The notes under the pieces: model-generated | Databases searched by the model: none | Told to the model about the DNA's origin: nothing | What the model saw: only the letters and a program-made list of their open reading frames with translations | Made by a program: the position numbers and the translations under genes | In this document: positions 28,474 to 38,682 of the stretch, in pieces | Layout of the letters: each line of letters begins with the position of its first letter | Position numbering within the stretch: the stretch's first letter is position 1 | NCBI GenBank assembly: GCA_003116975.1 | Contig: BGKB01000002.1 | Location: 62,001-126,000, forward strand | Reading direction: 5' to 3' | Source: Aurantiochytrium sp. KH105 | Taxonomy: Eukaryota > Sar > Bigyra > Thraustochytrida > Thraustochytriidae | Length of the DNA stretch: 64,000 nt

Positions 28474-30972
28474 TTAATAAAAACACTTGCGGTGAACGAT
28501 TGCAGGGCCAGACTCCGAATATTCTTGCCTCGTAATAGCAGTGGGGCGAAAAGTAGATAATGATGCTAACATGGCGCCGCCATTCCAAGCAGAATACTTT
28601 CGTCCACTGGGCGCGATGACTCTCAGCGTATGAAGAAACTGACTCGGAACAAGTTCGAGCAACTCGTTCTTGAGACGATCGCCAAAGCCCTCGAACAGAG
28701 TCGATCCACCTGCCAGGACGATGTTCTCGTACAATTCTTTGCGAAGGTCCACGTCACATTTCATAATACTCTGGAAAACCATGTCATGGACACCACAGTC
28801 GTTTGATCGTCCGACGAGGTGAGGTTGAAAGAGCGGCTCGGCAAAACGGGAGCACTGGTCATTCTCAATGTACAGGCAGTTACCGTCTGGGAGATCGAAG
28901 TACTTTCCACCAGATTGCGTACCCTCGTCGAGCTTCTGCTCCACGCAGCCGAGCTTCTCTTTGATCTGGACAACGACCCTCATGTCGGCCCTCGTCGTCG
29001 CCCTGAAACCACTTTCCGCGAGGACTCTCATTGTATAATCTGTCAGCTGACGGCCAGCGATATCGATCTTTTGACAGGCGTGGGTAATAGGGTAGAATTC
29101 GAAGATGGTGCCCACTTGGGTCAGGCCATCACCTGACTCAAGCACAAGTCCCGTCACGCGTCCCGTTGAAGCGAGAGAGAGTGCTGGTTGAGAGACGACA
29201 TAAAACGCTGGAACGCTGAACATATCGAACATGATTTGAATCGTGCGCTCACGGTTGATTTTGGGGGTCAGCAAAGGTTCAGTGATGAGTAGGGGGTGCT
29301 CGCTGGGGTCCACGCCAAGCTCACTGTAAAAAGTGTGGTGCCACAAAGCTTCCATGTCATCCCAATTGTTGACGAGACCTTTTTCGATAGGGGATGTTGT
29401 CGAAAGCAGAAGACGGCATTGAGTAGCCTCTGAACCATAGTAAATGTCTTTTCCGGTGGTCATGCCTACGAGGGGGCGCCCAACGACCCGCCCAACGACC
29501 CAAGGGACAATGACCTTGGGCCCACCATGGCCATCAGCAAAGCCTGCCTTGCAAAAGCCTGAGCCAGAGTCCAGTACCAGAAAACAGGGGTCATCCGCAC
29601 CTGAATGCAGAGCCCGGAAACTGTCCGCTTCATCATCGTCGGGCAATCGCGACTGCGTTACTGACGCATGACGCGATTTGGTCATTGTCACAACCTTTGT
29701 TTTGGCCTCGTGGACCCTTTTCTTCATCATGCTTGCCTTTTCTTGCACAGTGGCGAGCGCCGCGCTCCGAAGACTGGAACCGACACCCCGTGATCCCGAA
29801 GCTGAGTCTGCAGGTTGTTTCGCTCCTAGTTCTTCTTGAGAGGAGGCTTCAGCGACTTCCAAAAAGCCTAGCTCCTCTTCGACTTCCTCTTCGTCTTCCT
29901 CGTCAACTTCGTCTTTTGCTTCGACTTCCGCGTCGACTTCCTCTTGAACTTTCTCATTTGCTGAAGACGGAGTGCCTTTCTTGGCGAGTATCACCTCTCT
30001 CCACATGCAAACCTTTTCTCTTGCATCAGCATACTTTGCTTTACCTCGCGACTTGATCTCTGCAAATCGCGACGTGGACGTCTGTTCCGCGTCGTGTTCT
30101 TCGCCGGCTACATGGGCTTCTCTTGGAGAAGGGTTTCCGTCCTTTGCAGCCCAAATCTTCCTTCTCAATGAGCCAGCTCTTGCTGTGACGACTCGTCTCG
30201 CCTCTACCACCCTGGCACGAGCTCTTGACGACACATTGCCGTTTTCCTGATCCGCGTCCTCTTCTTCGACTTCCGCGTCGACTTCCTCTTGAACGTCCTC
30301 ATTTGCTGAAGACGGAGTGCCTTTCTTGGCGAGGATCACCTCTCTCCACGTCGAAACCTTTTCTCTTGCAACAGCATACTTTGCTTTACCTCGCGACTTG
30401 ATCTCTGCAAATCGCGACGTGGACGTCTGTTCTGCGTCGTGTTCTTCGCCGGCTACATGGGCTTCTCTTGGAGCAGGGTTTCCGTCCTTTGCAGCCCAAA
30501 TCTTCCTTCTCAATGAGCCAGCTCTTGCTGTGACGACTCGTCTCGCCTCTATCACCCTGGCACGAGCTCTTGACGACACATTGCCGTTTTCCTGACTCGC
30601 GGCCTGCTCTTGGACATGCAATGTGTCTCCAGGTCCTGTTCCTGTGCTAGAGCGGCTCAAGGAACGCTGCTCTGAGTCATGTTCTTCGTCGACTGCATGT
30701 GCTCTTGCGGCCCAAATCCTCCTTCTCATCGAGCTAGCCTTTGCCATGACGACTCGTCCTGCCTCTGTCACTCTGGCACGTACTCGTGGCGTCGCATCGT
30801 CGTCTCCGTGAACCCCGGCCTGATCCTGTTCATACGATGTGTCTTCTGGCCCTGCACCTTTGCCCAAGCACCTCAAAGAATGCAGCTTGTCCGCCGCTGT
30901 GCTGGCCTTGTCCTTTGCCTGTGCGAACAGGTGAGCGCCTTTTGACCTCATCACCATCATCCTGTCAGACAT
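28474..30972 (-). CDS. Divergent actin-like protein B with repeat-bearing charged N-terminal half
   Basis: 832 residues from ATG 30972 (context gcgacaATGT); an earlier ATG at 31290 would add 106 residues of poor coding character. Residues about 460-832 form an actin fold: V-L-D-S-G-S-G-F-C-K-A-G-F-A-D-G, L-E-S-G-D-G-L-T-Q, G-G-S-T-L-F-E-G-F and a C-terminus H-R-K-C-F with one extra Tyr. It is more divergent than protein A; the first Asp of phosphate loop 2 is Glu. The N-terminal 450 residues are charged and helical, with two nearly identical 115-residue repeats (core ARARV[IV]EARRVVTARAGSLR, then K-I-W-A-A-K) preceded by a decayed third copy (R-V-R-A-R-V-T-E-A-G-R-V-V-M). No known actin partner domain is recognised. 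A filament-binding or membrane-binding role is only a guess. Confidence 0.85.
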   Translation of the reverse strand: MSDRMMVMRSKGAHLFAQAKDKASTAADKLHSLRCLGKGAGPEDTSYEQDQAGVHGDDDATPRVRARVTEAGRVVMAKASSMRRRIWAARAHAVDEEHDSEQRSLSRSSTGTGPGDTLHVQEQAASQENGNVSSRARARVIEARRVVTARAGSLRRKIWAAKDGNPAPREAHVAGEEHDAEQTSTSRFAEIKSRGKAKYAVAREKVSTWREVILAKKGTPSSANEDVQEEVDAEVEEEDADQENGNVSSRARARVVEARRVVTARAGSLRRKIWAAKDGNPSPREAHVAGEEHDAEQTSTSRFAEIKSRGKAKYADAREKVCMWREVILAKKGTPSSANEKVQEEVDAEVEAKDEVDEEDEEEVEEELGFLEVAEASSQEELGAKQPADSASGSRGVGSSLRSAALATVQEKASMMKKRVHEAKTKVVTMTKSRHASVTQSRLPDDDEADSFRALHSGADDPCFLVLDSGSGFCKAGFADGHGGPKVIVPWVVGRVVGRPLVGMTTGKDIYYGSEATQCRLLLSTTSPIEKGLVNNWDDMEALWHHTFYSELGVDPSEHPLLITEPLLTPKINRERTIQIMFDMFSVPAFYVVSQPALSLASTGRVTGLVLESGDGLTQVGTIFEFYPITHACQKIDIAGRQLTDYTMRVLAESGFRATTRADMRVVVQIKEKLGCVEQKLDEGTQSGGKYFDLPDGNCLYIENDQCSRFAEPLFQPHLVGRSNDCGVHDMVFQSIMKCDVDLRKELYENIVLAGGSTLFEGFGDRLKNELLELVPSQFLHTLRVIAPSGRKYSAWNGGAMLASLSTFRPTAITRQEYSESGPAIVHRKCFY
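29921..30595. repeat. 345-bp tandem duplication inside actin-like B
   Basis: Two copies (29921-30250 and 30266-30595, period 345 bp) differ at only a few positions and stay in frame. Each encodes one 115-residue unit. Confidence 0.95.
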
Positions 30973-32153
30973 TGTCGCAAGTTTCGGAATTGCTAAGATC
31001 ACATCATCCGCCAAGGCTTTCTTCCTTTTTATGTACGAAAGACAATGGAGATTGAATCGACTGCCGAATTTGCACTTTCGTTTAGCCTCCGGTTCCGGTT
31101 CCCCTAGAAAATGTCCTGACGGCGATCTTGACGGCCAAATTTTATTCGCCACTGCACCCCCCAAAATCTTTTCGCGTGACCTAGCTGACTGCCAAAAGAA
31201 TCGGTCACTGGCGGCGGGATTTCCGGCGATGTCCAAATCCCTGTTTCTTCCTTTCTGGAGCACGTGCAGCCCGTTTGCTACTGCTAGCATCTCGCTGCCA
31301 TCGCAACATTCGCCTATTCCGACGATAGGCTTTCCCAGCCTGAAGCTGAAGTCGTCGCGTCGGCCGTCACTCCGCTTTCACAGGCCGACGCAACTTTCTC
31401 AAGCCCGCCCGGCCAATGTTGATCATCGCCTTGACCACGATCTTTTTCATTCGTTCTCCACAAGCATTCTCCAAGCGACAGGCGCTGCGGGTCACCCACA
31501 CCTCCGTTCATTCGCAGCCCCAGGCGTCCGAGCCTGAGCCTGAGCCTGGACCGGGCGCCGCGGATGGGACCGCACGATTTACGTCCTCGCCATCGGCGTC
31601 CGCCCTTCGGCGTTGGTATTCTCCCTCTGACCGACGCAACGCAACCGCCTCCCTCTCCCGGCCGCTGCACGCGCTGCCGAGCGTGACGCGCCCCGGCTAG
31701 GCGGGAGTTCCTTCTTACAGTTAATTAATCATCAAGGTGCCGGCTGCTACGAAAGTCCTGCAACGCACAGATCGTCCGAGCGATCCGAAGGCCCCAGAGG
31801 TTCCAGAGCCTCCGAAAGCTCCCGACCAGCCAGATAGCGACTGGCACGCACGCACAGGAGAGACTCGGGCAGACAGACAGACAGACAGACAGACGCAGAC
31901 CAGCAGGAGAACCTCGCCTCGATCGACGCGCGCGGCCCTTCTCCGCTCCGCCCCGGCCGGCGCAGACCCGCGCCCGCCCGCCCGCCCGCCCCCCCGCCCG
32001 CCCGCGCGCGCGCGCCGTCCCGCTCCCCGCGCCGCGAGCCCGGCCGCGGCGGCGAAGAGGAGCGAGGCGAGCAAACCCCGCGCGGGGGCGCGGAGGCGCG
32101 CAGGCGAGGCGGCGCAGCAGGCGACGCGAGGCGGGCGCGCGACGCCTCTCAGC
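30973..32153. other. Divergent region between actin-like B and NF-YB
   Basis: 1.2 kb. Contains a CAGA run near 31868-31892 and C/G-only repeats (CCCG and CG) near 31975-32015 in the NF-YB leader. An in-frame extension of actin-like B (to 31290) lies here and is disfavoured. Confidence 0.55.
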
Positions 32154-32636
32154 ATGGCGGACGACCAGCAGGAGGTCCGCGAGCAGGACCGGTATCTGCC
32201 AATCGCCAACATCAGCCGCATCATGAAAAAGTCGTTGCCGCCCAACGCCAAGATCGCCAAGGACGCCAAGGAAACGGTCCAGGAGTGCGTGAGCGAATTC
32301 ATCTCCTTTATCACAAGCGAAGCGAGCGACAAGGTGCAGCAGGAAAAGCGAAAAACCATCACCGGCGACGACGTGCTCTGGGCCATGTCCACGCTCGGCT
32401 TTGATAACTACGTTGAGCCGCTCAAGGTCTACTTGGCGAGGTACCGGGAGTCCGTCAAGGGCGACAAGGGCGGACCCGAAGCCAAGGAGACCCCGGCGCC
32501 AGTCGCAGCGCCCTCTGGCATTGGTGCTGGCGCCATGGGCGCCTCGCACGGTATGGGCATGCCCGGTGTTGGCGGTCCTGGTGTTGGTCAGCCGCCTGCC
32601 GGCGCCCATGGCATGCCCCCGTCAGCGCCCAAGTAG
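32154..32636 (+). CDS. NFYB: CCAAT-binding factor subunit NF-YB/HAP3
   Basis: 160 residues from ATG 32154 (cagcATGG). Residues about 11-98 are the conserved histone-fold of [24 protein letters not shown], then [18 protein letters not shown] and [20 protein letters not shown]. With NF-YC and NF-YA it forms the trimer that binds CCAAT boxes in promoters. The C-terminal 60 residues are Gly/Ala/Pro/Met-rich and probably disordered. The frame is open upstream through GC repeats but has no ATG there. Confidence 0.96.
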   Translation: MADDQQEVREQDRYLPIANISRIMKKSLPPNAKIAKDAKETVQECVSEFISFITSEASDKVQQEKRKTITGDDVLWAMSTLGFDNYVEPLKVYLARYRESVKGDKGGPEAKETPAPVAAPSGIGAGAMGASHGMGMPGVGGPGVGQPPAGAHGMPPSAPK

Positions 32637-33275
32637 GCTAGCTATAGGAGGATGCCAATTGCACATAAAGCTCACAACAACCAGACTACACGGAATATGC
32701 AAGCTGCCGGAAGGGCAATTTTTCTTTTCCACTTTTCAAAGGGCGCGGTATCATATGGAATGCATGAAGTGTCGCGGTCAGTCCGTTGATCAGATTGGTT
32801 GCAAAAATCACTGTGCCTTTCTCTTTTTCGTTTCAAAGAGAACACGCGCACGCGAGATGGGAAAAACAAGAGAAAACCAAAATCGTAGCAAACAGTCAAG
32901 CAAACAAGCAGCCGGGCTAGGCTGCGCAGCGCTGCGCTGCGCTTCGCTTCGCTTCGCGTTGGGTTGCCTTGCTGCCTCTTGCTTGGCACACGCCTCTTGT
33001 CTTGAATGATTGGTATAAGTACCCCACGCAAAATTAGTTTTCGTTCTCACCTTTCCTTCCCAAATCTTGTTCAAGCCAGAAAGTGGCACTTTCACTCCCC
33101 ACAAAGCAGGAGCTCCACAAGCGACGAAACCGTCACAAGGCCTCCTCTGAGAACCTCTTAACACGATCGTTTTCTTCAATATCTCATTCTTCTTAAGTCG
33201 AGTACCTTTGGCCTGTATAAGGCTGTCACGCTCGGCATATTCTTCCCCGCCATTCCGGAAGCGTTGCCTCGCGAG
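32637..33275. other. Convergent gap between NF-YB and SET gene
   Basis: 639 bp, T- and A-richer, with a short GCGCTTCGCTTC run near 32930-32960. Presumed 3' UTRs; no gene seen. Confidence 0.55.
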
Positions 33276-35783
33276 TCAATTCATCGTTCCGCGACAATTT
33301 GGCGCCCCGCAAAAACAAGGCACCTTGAGCGCGGGATCTTTCTCAATCGGGAACTTGTAATCGTAAGAGAGCTCTTCGCCAGGTTCGATGGCCCGCTTGG
33401 CGTAGATTACAATCTTGCGCGTTCCCTTATGATTGATGATGCTTGTAAAGCAATTCGGATCGCAGCTATGGTTGATGAAACGCGCCAGCGACCCTCGCAG
33501 CGTCGCATCCACGACCACATCTGCATCAATACGAAACATGTAATCTGGCACGCCCCGTGCCTCGTACTGCTTCTCGCGCAGATCCGTGAGAACGGGCCGA
33601 ATCAGCTCGCCCTTATATTCAATGACAAACTCGTTGGCGCCCAGAGGCTCCTCCGCAAATACGCCCCATGCATGAATTGGGCTTTTGCCAAAGCGCAAGC
33701 GTTTCTCCCGCCCCAACGTCAGATGTTTGGTGCTCAGATCCGCGCTCAGCACCTCAGCCACGCCCCGCAGCTGCAAGCGACGTTTACTCCCTGGGTCAGA
33801 CCCGCCTGGCATTTTGGCCTTTGACGCGCGCCCCTGGCCCGCAAGCGACGACGCTGTCGCAAGAGCCGCTGTACTCGAGGCTGCACGCACGGCCCCAGGC
33901 CCCGCGGCAGCCGCGGCGGCGTCACGCGCTCGCGCCGATGGCTTCTCAGATCGGTAAAGTGCTGGAATTGGGGCGCTCTCAGGGTTTGCAAAGCCCACGA
34001 GGGAGCACGGCCTTGCAGCACTTCGACGACGGTCTGCCTCCGATCGAGGACGCACGCGTGCGCATGTATATGAAGGCGTCCCCTTGGCGCCAACTTGCTT
34101 GCGCACATATCGAGTGCCGTCTGCCGTGATGCCACCCTCGTGGTTCCCCAAAGGGGGCGCTGCGGAGAAGGCACCGGCGCTAAATTCGACCTCGAGATGG
34201 ACCTTGCGTTCCCCGAGGTAGCCACCGCGAGGGCTGTGCATGACCAGCTTGCCAGAAGGTGTCGCGGCAATTCGCGCAGGGGGGTCCGCTCCTTCCAGAG
34301 CCTGAAGCGTTTCGCAGGCCATACGTCGCATGATATTCTCCATGCGACCCTCCCCGGCAGACTTCCAACGACCCGACCGCCGCTCGGTCGGAGCGGGAGG
34401 CCACGTCTGCGCTGTTAAGAGGCGCGCGGTGCCTCCTGTAGTGCAGGGAAAGTTGCGTCCCGCATCACCGATGAGGATCCGCTTGCGCTTGGCTTCGCGA
34501 TCTACTGCGCCCTTTCCAGACGGCAACACCTCGACCCCTCGACGTGTGCAGCGGTGATGCGGCTGCGCAGTTATTGCGTTCAGTTCAAGTCGTTCAAAGT
34601 ACTTGCGCTCCGCGCCGCAGAGATGCCGTAAATGTCGCACAGAGTACACCCATTCGCCCCGGGGGACAGGAAGGTCGTCGGCCACCTTGCCACCTTGACT
34701 CAATGGTACGTTCCAGTATCTCCACTCGCAGACGGTCTCCAAACTAAGTGGCGGCGGCGTGCGCAAATGTGCCGTCGCAGCATCCTTATCCTCTGGCCCT
34801 TGGTTTTGATCTGGCATTCGCGCCATGTCGTGCGCCTTACAAAACGGACAAATCCACCTTTGCACAAGTTGGCCCCTGCCGTGCGCGCTGGAATGTGTTT
34901 CATGTTCATCGTCGGAGCCGCGTCGGGAGGCCCTCTCTGCAGCAGCAGCAGCTACCGCAGCGCCTTCATTCGGCGTTGACGCAGCAGGGGACGGAGGCGA
35001 GGACTTTTCCGGTCCGCGCAGAGGGTCCGATATCTCGGTATTGCGGTCAATAACGCAGTCTATATGGTAGTGCTGCGCGCAGCGTACGCAGCACACCGTG
35101 GGTTCGCCAGCTGCGGCCGGGTCCTTGTCCGGTAGCTGCGGCATGCGGCAGACGCACACCAGAGGAAGGCCTTCGATGCGCTGCACCAGGCCTGCAGCGA
35201 CCAGCGCGGCGAGATCGACCCACATGGCCCAGCGCAAGCAGCGGGAGATGGGATCTGAAGCGCTCTCGAGGCCACCCGAGGGCCAGTCGGTCCTGGAGCC
35301 CATGAGCGGGCTCGCTTCGTTGCAGAGGCAGGCGTCAAAGTAGACGCAGCGCGCCCACGGTTGGCAGAGCACGCCGGCGCTTCGCACTGCACAGGGGACA
35401 ATGAGGATTGCGCGACGATCGAGCCATCCTTGTCGGTAGGTTTCTTTGCCTGGCGCGGGGCTCGAGGCGTTGTCCTCCGCCTCGTCGTTCATGAGGCCTG
35501 CCTCGGTCATGACCACGTTTCCTCGGACGCACCTTCCGTAGACAATGTCCATGACCACGAGGTGCTTTCCCGTCGTGGGCCGGAAGGCCTCGACGCTCCC
35601 GCGCAGCCACTGCGTCTGCACGCCGCGCGAGTCCTCGGGTTTCCCCTCGCCGCGCCGCCGCTTCTTGCCGGCCGGCCGCGCGGCGGAGTTGTCGCCGCCG
35701 CCGCCGCCATCATCATCATCCCCGTCGCTGGCGCGCGCCCCGCGCAGCAGCCGCACCTTCACGCGCGCGCCCACGCTCTCCAT
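33276..35783 (-). CDS. SET-domain histone lysine methyltransferase with PHD-like zinc finger
   Basis: 835 residues, ATG at 35783. The C-terminal 145 residues carry a complete SET and post-SET module: H-A-W-G-V-F-A, N-E-F-V-I-E-Y-K-G-E-L-I-R, R-F-I-N-H-S-C-D-P-N-C, E-E-L-S-Y-D-Y-K-F-P and C-F-C-G-A-P-N-C-R-G-T-M-N. The core resembles SET1/MLL enzymes, which methylate histone H3 lysine 4; that specificity is inferred. A cysteine-rich stretch at about 207-325 (VCVCRMPQL, CCVRCAQHYHIDCV, WICPFCKAH) fits a PHD finger with a long insertion. The N-terminus has a possible chromatin-binding fold (V-V-M-D-I-V-Y-G-R-C-V-R-G-N-V) that I cannot name. No RRM of yeast or human SET1 is visible. Confidence 0.88.
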   Translation of the reverse strand: MESVGARVKVRLLRGARASDGDDDDGGGGGDNSAARPAGKKRRRGEGKPEDSRGVQTQWLRGSVEAFRPTTGKHLVVMDIVYGRCVRGNVVMTEAGLMNDEAEDNASSPAPGKETYRQGWLDRRAILIVPCAVRSAGVLCQPWARCVYFDACLCNEASPLMGSRTDWPSGGLESASDPISRCLRWAMWVDLAALVAAGLVQRIEGLPLVCVCRMPQLPDKDPAAAGEPTVCCVRCAQHYHIDCVIDRNTEISDPLRGPEKSSPPSPAASTPNEGAAVAAAAAERASRRGSDDEHETHSSAHGRGQLVQRWICPFCKAHDMARMPDQNQGPEDKDAATAHLRTPPPLSLETVCEWRYWNVPLSQGGKVADDLPVPRGEWVYSVRHLRHLCGAERKYFERLELNAITAQPHHRCTRRGVEVLPSGKGAVDREAKRKRILIGDAGRNFPCTTGGTARLLTAQTWPPAPTERRSGRWKSAGEGRMENIMRRMACETLQALEGADPPARIAATPSGKLVMHSPRGGYLGERKVHLEVEFSAGAFSAAPPLGNHEGGITADGTRYVRKQVGAKGTPSYTCARVRPRSEADRRRSAARPCSLVGFANPESAPIPALYRSEKPSARARDAAAAAAGPGAVRAASSTAALATASSLAGQGRASKAKMPGGSDPGSKRRLQLRGVAEVLSADLSTKHLTLGREKRLRFGKSPIHAWGVFAEEPLGANEFVIEYKGELIRPVLTDLREKQYEARGVPDYMFRIDADVVVDATLRGSLARFINHSCDPNCFTSIINHKGTRKIVIYAKRAIEPGEELSYDYKFPIEKDPALKVPCFCGAPNCRGTMN

Positions 35784-36748
35784 CGCGCCGCCGCGCGCCG
35801 ACGCGGGGCCTTCTGCCGGCCGCGCGCTCGCCCGGGCGCGCGGAGTGAGTTTGAGTTTCTTCTTCGCTCTGTCGCGCCGGCCAACCGCGCAACTCTTTTT
35901 TCCCGCGCCGGGCGTTGAGCTCCTTCTTGGTCTCGCCGAGTCTCGCTCAGCAAAGGCTTCGTTGCCCTTTTGCTCTTGTTCGTGCGACCGGTCAGCTGCA
36001 TGGGGCCGGCGCTTTGGGCTGATGCTTTTGGCTCGTGATTTTGGTGTTGGTGATCTTGACGATGACGATTTTGAGGATGATGATTATGATGGTTTTGATG
36101 GTGGTGATGATGCTGCTGTTGATGATGGTGATCGTACCTTGAGTGTCAGGTAGAGGAGGAGAGAAGCTTTTTTGCGTTTTTTTGTTTAACTTTGAAACAC
36201 CGAGGCTAGACGCGAGATGGCTGGTAGCATAGTGTGGTCCACGAAGGTGATGCGCAATGGTGGTTCTCTGCTGACCATGAACAGAGAAAGGTCAATGCTT
36301 GCCTTGCATCGGCAAAAGTATCGCGAAGTGAATGTCACAGACGCTCGGACCTCTGCATTGTACACCTCGTCCACAATGTCAATATTTACCTGCCTTGTGT
36401 GTAAGCTCCTCTCGTGACCAGCACGGTTCACGCAAGACCTTGCTCACGTCGTCCGAATCCCAGGTTGGCATCGATTCTGCGAGCACCAGATTTTTCCCAC
36501 GGTCGCCAGGTGAGCAAGCAATAATGCGTTGCGCAGACCGCGGCACGTCTCAGCCTAACGATACGACCCTGAAAACGAGCTAAACATTGAGCCTGCGCGC
36601 CGCGTCCTCTTGGTCGAGCTTCCGGCACGCACGTGTACGCCTTGCACGAGAAAGCCGCGCTTTTCCTCTGCACACGAACACTCTTTTGTACTGCGCAGCG
36701 CGCAAGCTGAGAAGAGCTGTAGAAAGAAGAAGTGCAAGGGTCGACGCC
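35784..36748. other. Divergent leader between SET gene and PHD gene
   Basis: 965 bp. Includes a GAT/TGATGG-rich run near 36035-36135. No supported gene. Confidence 0.55.
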
Positions 36749-38548
36749 ATGGCGCCTGCCATCGTGGCAGACGTCGTGGACCTCGTGTCCGACGACGAAA
36801 GAAGCCGAGATTCGCTGCTCGCGGCCATCGCGGATGGTCAGGATAGCACGCAAAGGCTTTTGAATAATGGTGAGGTGGTGATATGCGAGAATCTGTGCTC
36901 AAATATGCCACGCACGAAACCCATTCGGCTCGACAGTGCGGTGCTCTGTCTCGATGAAGCAGGACTTTCCTCGACCTGCAAAGATCCACCCTCTTCACCT
37001 TTGCCCAAACCCAGCGGCGTCATGGCCCCACCACCGAGTCCAGAGTGTACTGGCGTCATGGCCCCACCCTCAAGCCCTTTGGCCGGGGTCAAAAAGAGGC
37101 GACGCTGCCGCCGCTTCATGACGCAGCAAGACAGTCCGCCCAAAAAGCTGCGAGAGACTGACCATGAAGTCCGGAAGACTCGCATGGAGACCCTGTGTCT
37201 TGATATCCCTGATTCTCCCGAGAGCGTCGATCTTTCGATTCCGGGACTGACCACGCCGCGTGCGAGCCCATCCAGACCGACAATCTCGAAGATGTCGAAT
37301 ACCTGGAAAGACAGCGACGATTCGATGAAGATCCCTGACTCACCTGACAGCGTCGATCTTTCAATTCCAGGACTGACATCGCCGCGGATTCGCCCATCAA
37401 AGGCTGCCTCAGGCACCTCCTCAAGCAACCCTTGGAAGGGACCCCTGTGTGCCATTTGCGCCGAGCCTCCTGCACAAAGTCCCCTTATTGTCTGTGGAAA
37501 CTGTAAAGTGACTTTGCATGCCATTTGCGCAGATGCCGATCCGCCCTTCGATCGTTGGCTATGTGTCGCCTGTACAATGAGACGCGTCGACGGCTCAATG
37601 CTGCCATCGGTAGATCCGATTCGCTATTTCGATTTGGAGTCATTTGCGTCCAAGGAGCAAGGCTGCAAGACGTCCACGACTCAAGCTTCTGCATCAGTGC
37701 GTCATGAATCACGTGAAGAAGACTTGAAGTCGACACTTGTTGGCACTCGCCACCCAGTGTTGAACCAGGCACGAGCGGAAACGGCCAAAAACAAGATGCT
37801 CGACCTCCAGAAAGCGCCGAGCAAAGTGAAGACCGAGACCCCCCAGGCTACGTGGAACAAGAAACGTCGGAGCGCCCCGGACAAGACCGCGACCAAAGAA
37901 AAGAAGCGAGCAAATTCGTCTGCCAAAGCCAAAGCTTTACCCTCTACAAAAGAAACACCGGGCGCGCGCGACGCGAAAGCGCAACTTCACATGGCGGGGG
38001 AGGGCGCTGTGAAAGCGGACCTTCAACGGCCGGGCATTGTTACCGCGACAGCGCAAGTTCGTAAAGTTCTTCATACGATGCCGAGGACGCAAGCTGTACG
38101 AGCTCAAGCAAACCCTCCGTCTGGGCCATATGTGCCCCCACCACGACCGCAGAGCCTGAAAGAGCGACTTGCCGCTGCAGCCCTGGCCAAGAAACGCAGC
38201 AGCAGCACCTCACCTTTCCTTGCTCGGCAAGCAAGTGAAAGTGTCTCAACGACGGTGTCGATGACTGCGTGCATGCCAAATCTGTCAATGCGGCGAGATC
38301 GCATGCGCATTCTGGGAAGGCCTATGATGCCGGAACGCAAGTTCAACATTAGGGATCTTCGCGTGGCCGATCTCGTCCCGGATGGGAGCGCAGAGCGCGA
38401 AGAAGCGCGTAGGAACGCTTGGTTCCTCGAGAACAAAGATTCACTGTACAGAAACGAGTCGTCGTACGTGGACGATGGCGCTGACGACTATTTCGCGTCC
38501 ACGTCGACGGCGTGGGAGGGTATTGGAACTCTTGGATACTTTGAGTAA
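36749..38548 (+). CDS. PHD-finger protein with N-terminal SUMO-interaction-like motif
   Basis: 599 residues from ATG 36749 (gacgccATGG). One PHD finger at about 233-279: C-A-I-C, C-G-N-C, H-A-I-C and C-V-A-C, a C4-H-C3 ligand pattern. PHD fingers read methylated or unmodified histone H3 tails. The N-terminus has V-V-D-L-V-S-D-D-E, a hydrophobic core followed by acids as in SUMO-interacting motifs. Between them the motif I-P-D-S-P-[ED]-S-V-D-L-S-I-P-G-L-T-x-P-R occurs twice, and G-V-M-A-P-P-x-S-P twice. The region after the finger is Lys/Ala/Ser-rich and disordered. The family is not recognised; a chromatin adaptor is inferred. Confidence 0.8.
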   Translation: MAPAIVADVVDLVSDDERSRDSLLAAIADGQDSTQRLLNNGEVVICENLCSNMPRTKPIRLDSAVLCLDEAGLSSTCKDPPSSPLPKPSGVMAPPPSPECTGVMAPPSSPLAGVKKRRRCRRFMTQQDSPPKKLRETDHEVRKTRMETLCLDIPDSPESVDLSIPGLTTPRASPSRPTISKMSNTWKDSDDSMKIPDSPDSVDLSIPGLTSPRIRPSKAASGTSSSNPWKGPLCAICAEPPAQSPLIVCGNCKVTLHAICADADPPFDRWLCVACTMRRVDGSMLPSVDPIRYFDLESFASKEQGCKTSTTQASASVRHESREEDLKSTLVGTRHPVLNQARAETAKNKMLDLQKAPSKVKTETPQATWNKKRRSAPDKTATKEKKRANSSAKAKALPSTKETPGARDAKAQLHMAGEGAVKADLQRPGIVTATAQVRKVLHTMPRTQAVRAQANPPSGPYVPPPRPQSLKERLAAAALAKKRSSSTSPFLARQASESVSTTVSMTACMPNLSMRRDRMRILGRPMMPERKFNIRDLRVADLVPDGSAEREEARRNAWFLENKDSLYRNESSYVDDGADDYFASTSTAWEGIGTLGYFE

Positions 38549-38682
38549 AGAAAGAGAGAATTTGATCAATTTTGGCGAACGAACTCGTTGAGAAATGTTG
38601 ATATTCATTGAATGTAAGTCACTACAATATTACTACACACGACGACCGGTCTGGTCTCTCAAGACCGGTAAAAGGCATGGCT

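Noticed and set aside
30973-31290. 106-residue N-terminal extension of actin-like B from ATG 31290
   Set aside because: Lower coding character and weaker start context than ATG 30972; cannot be excluded.
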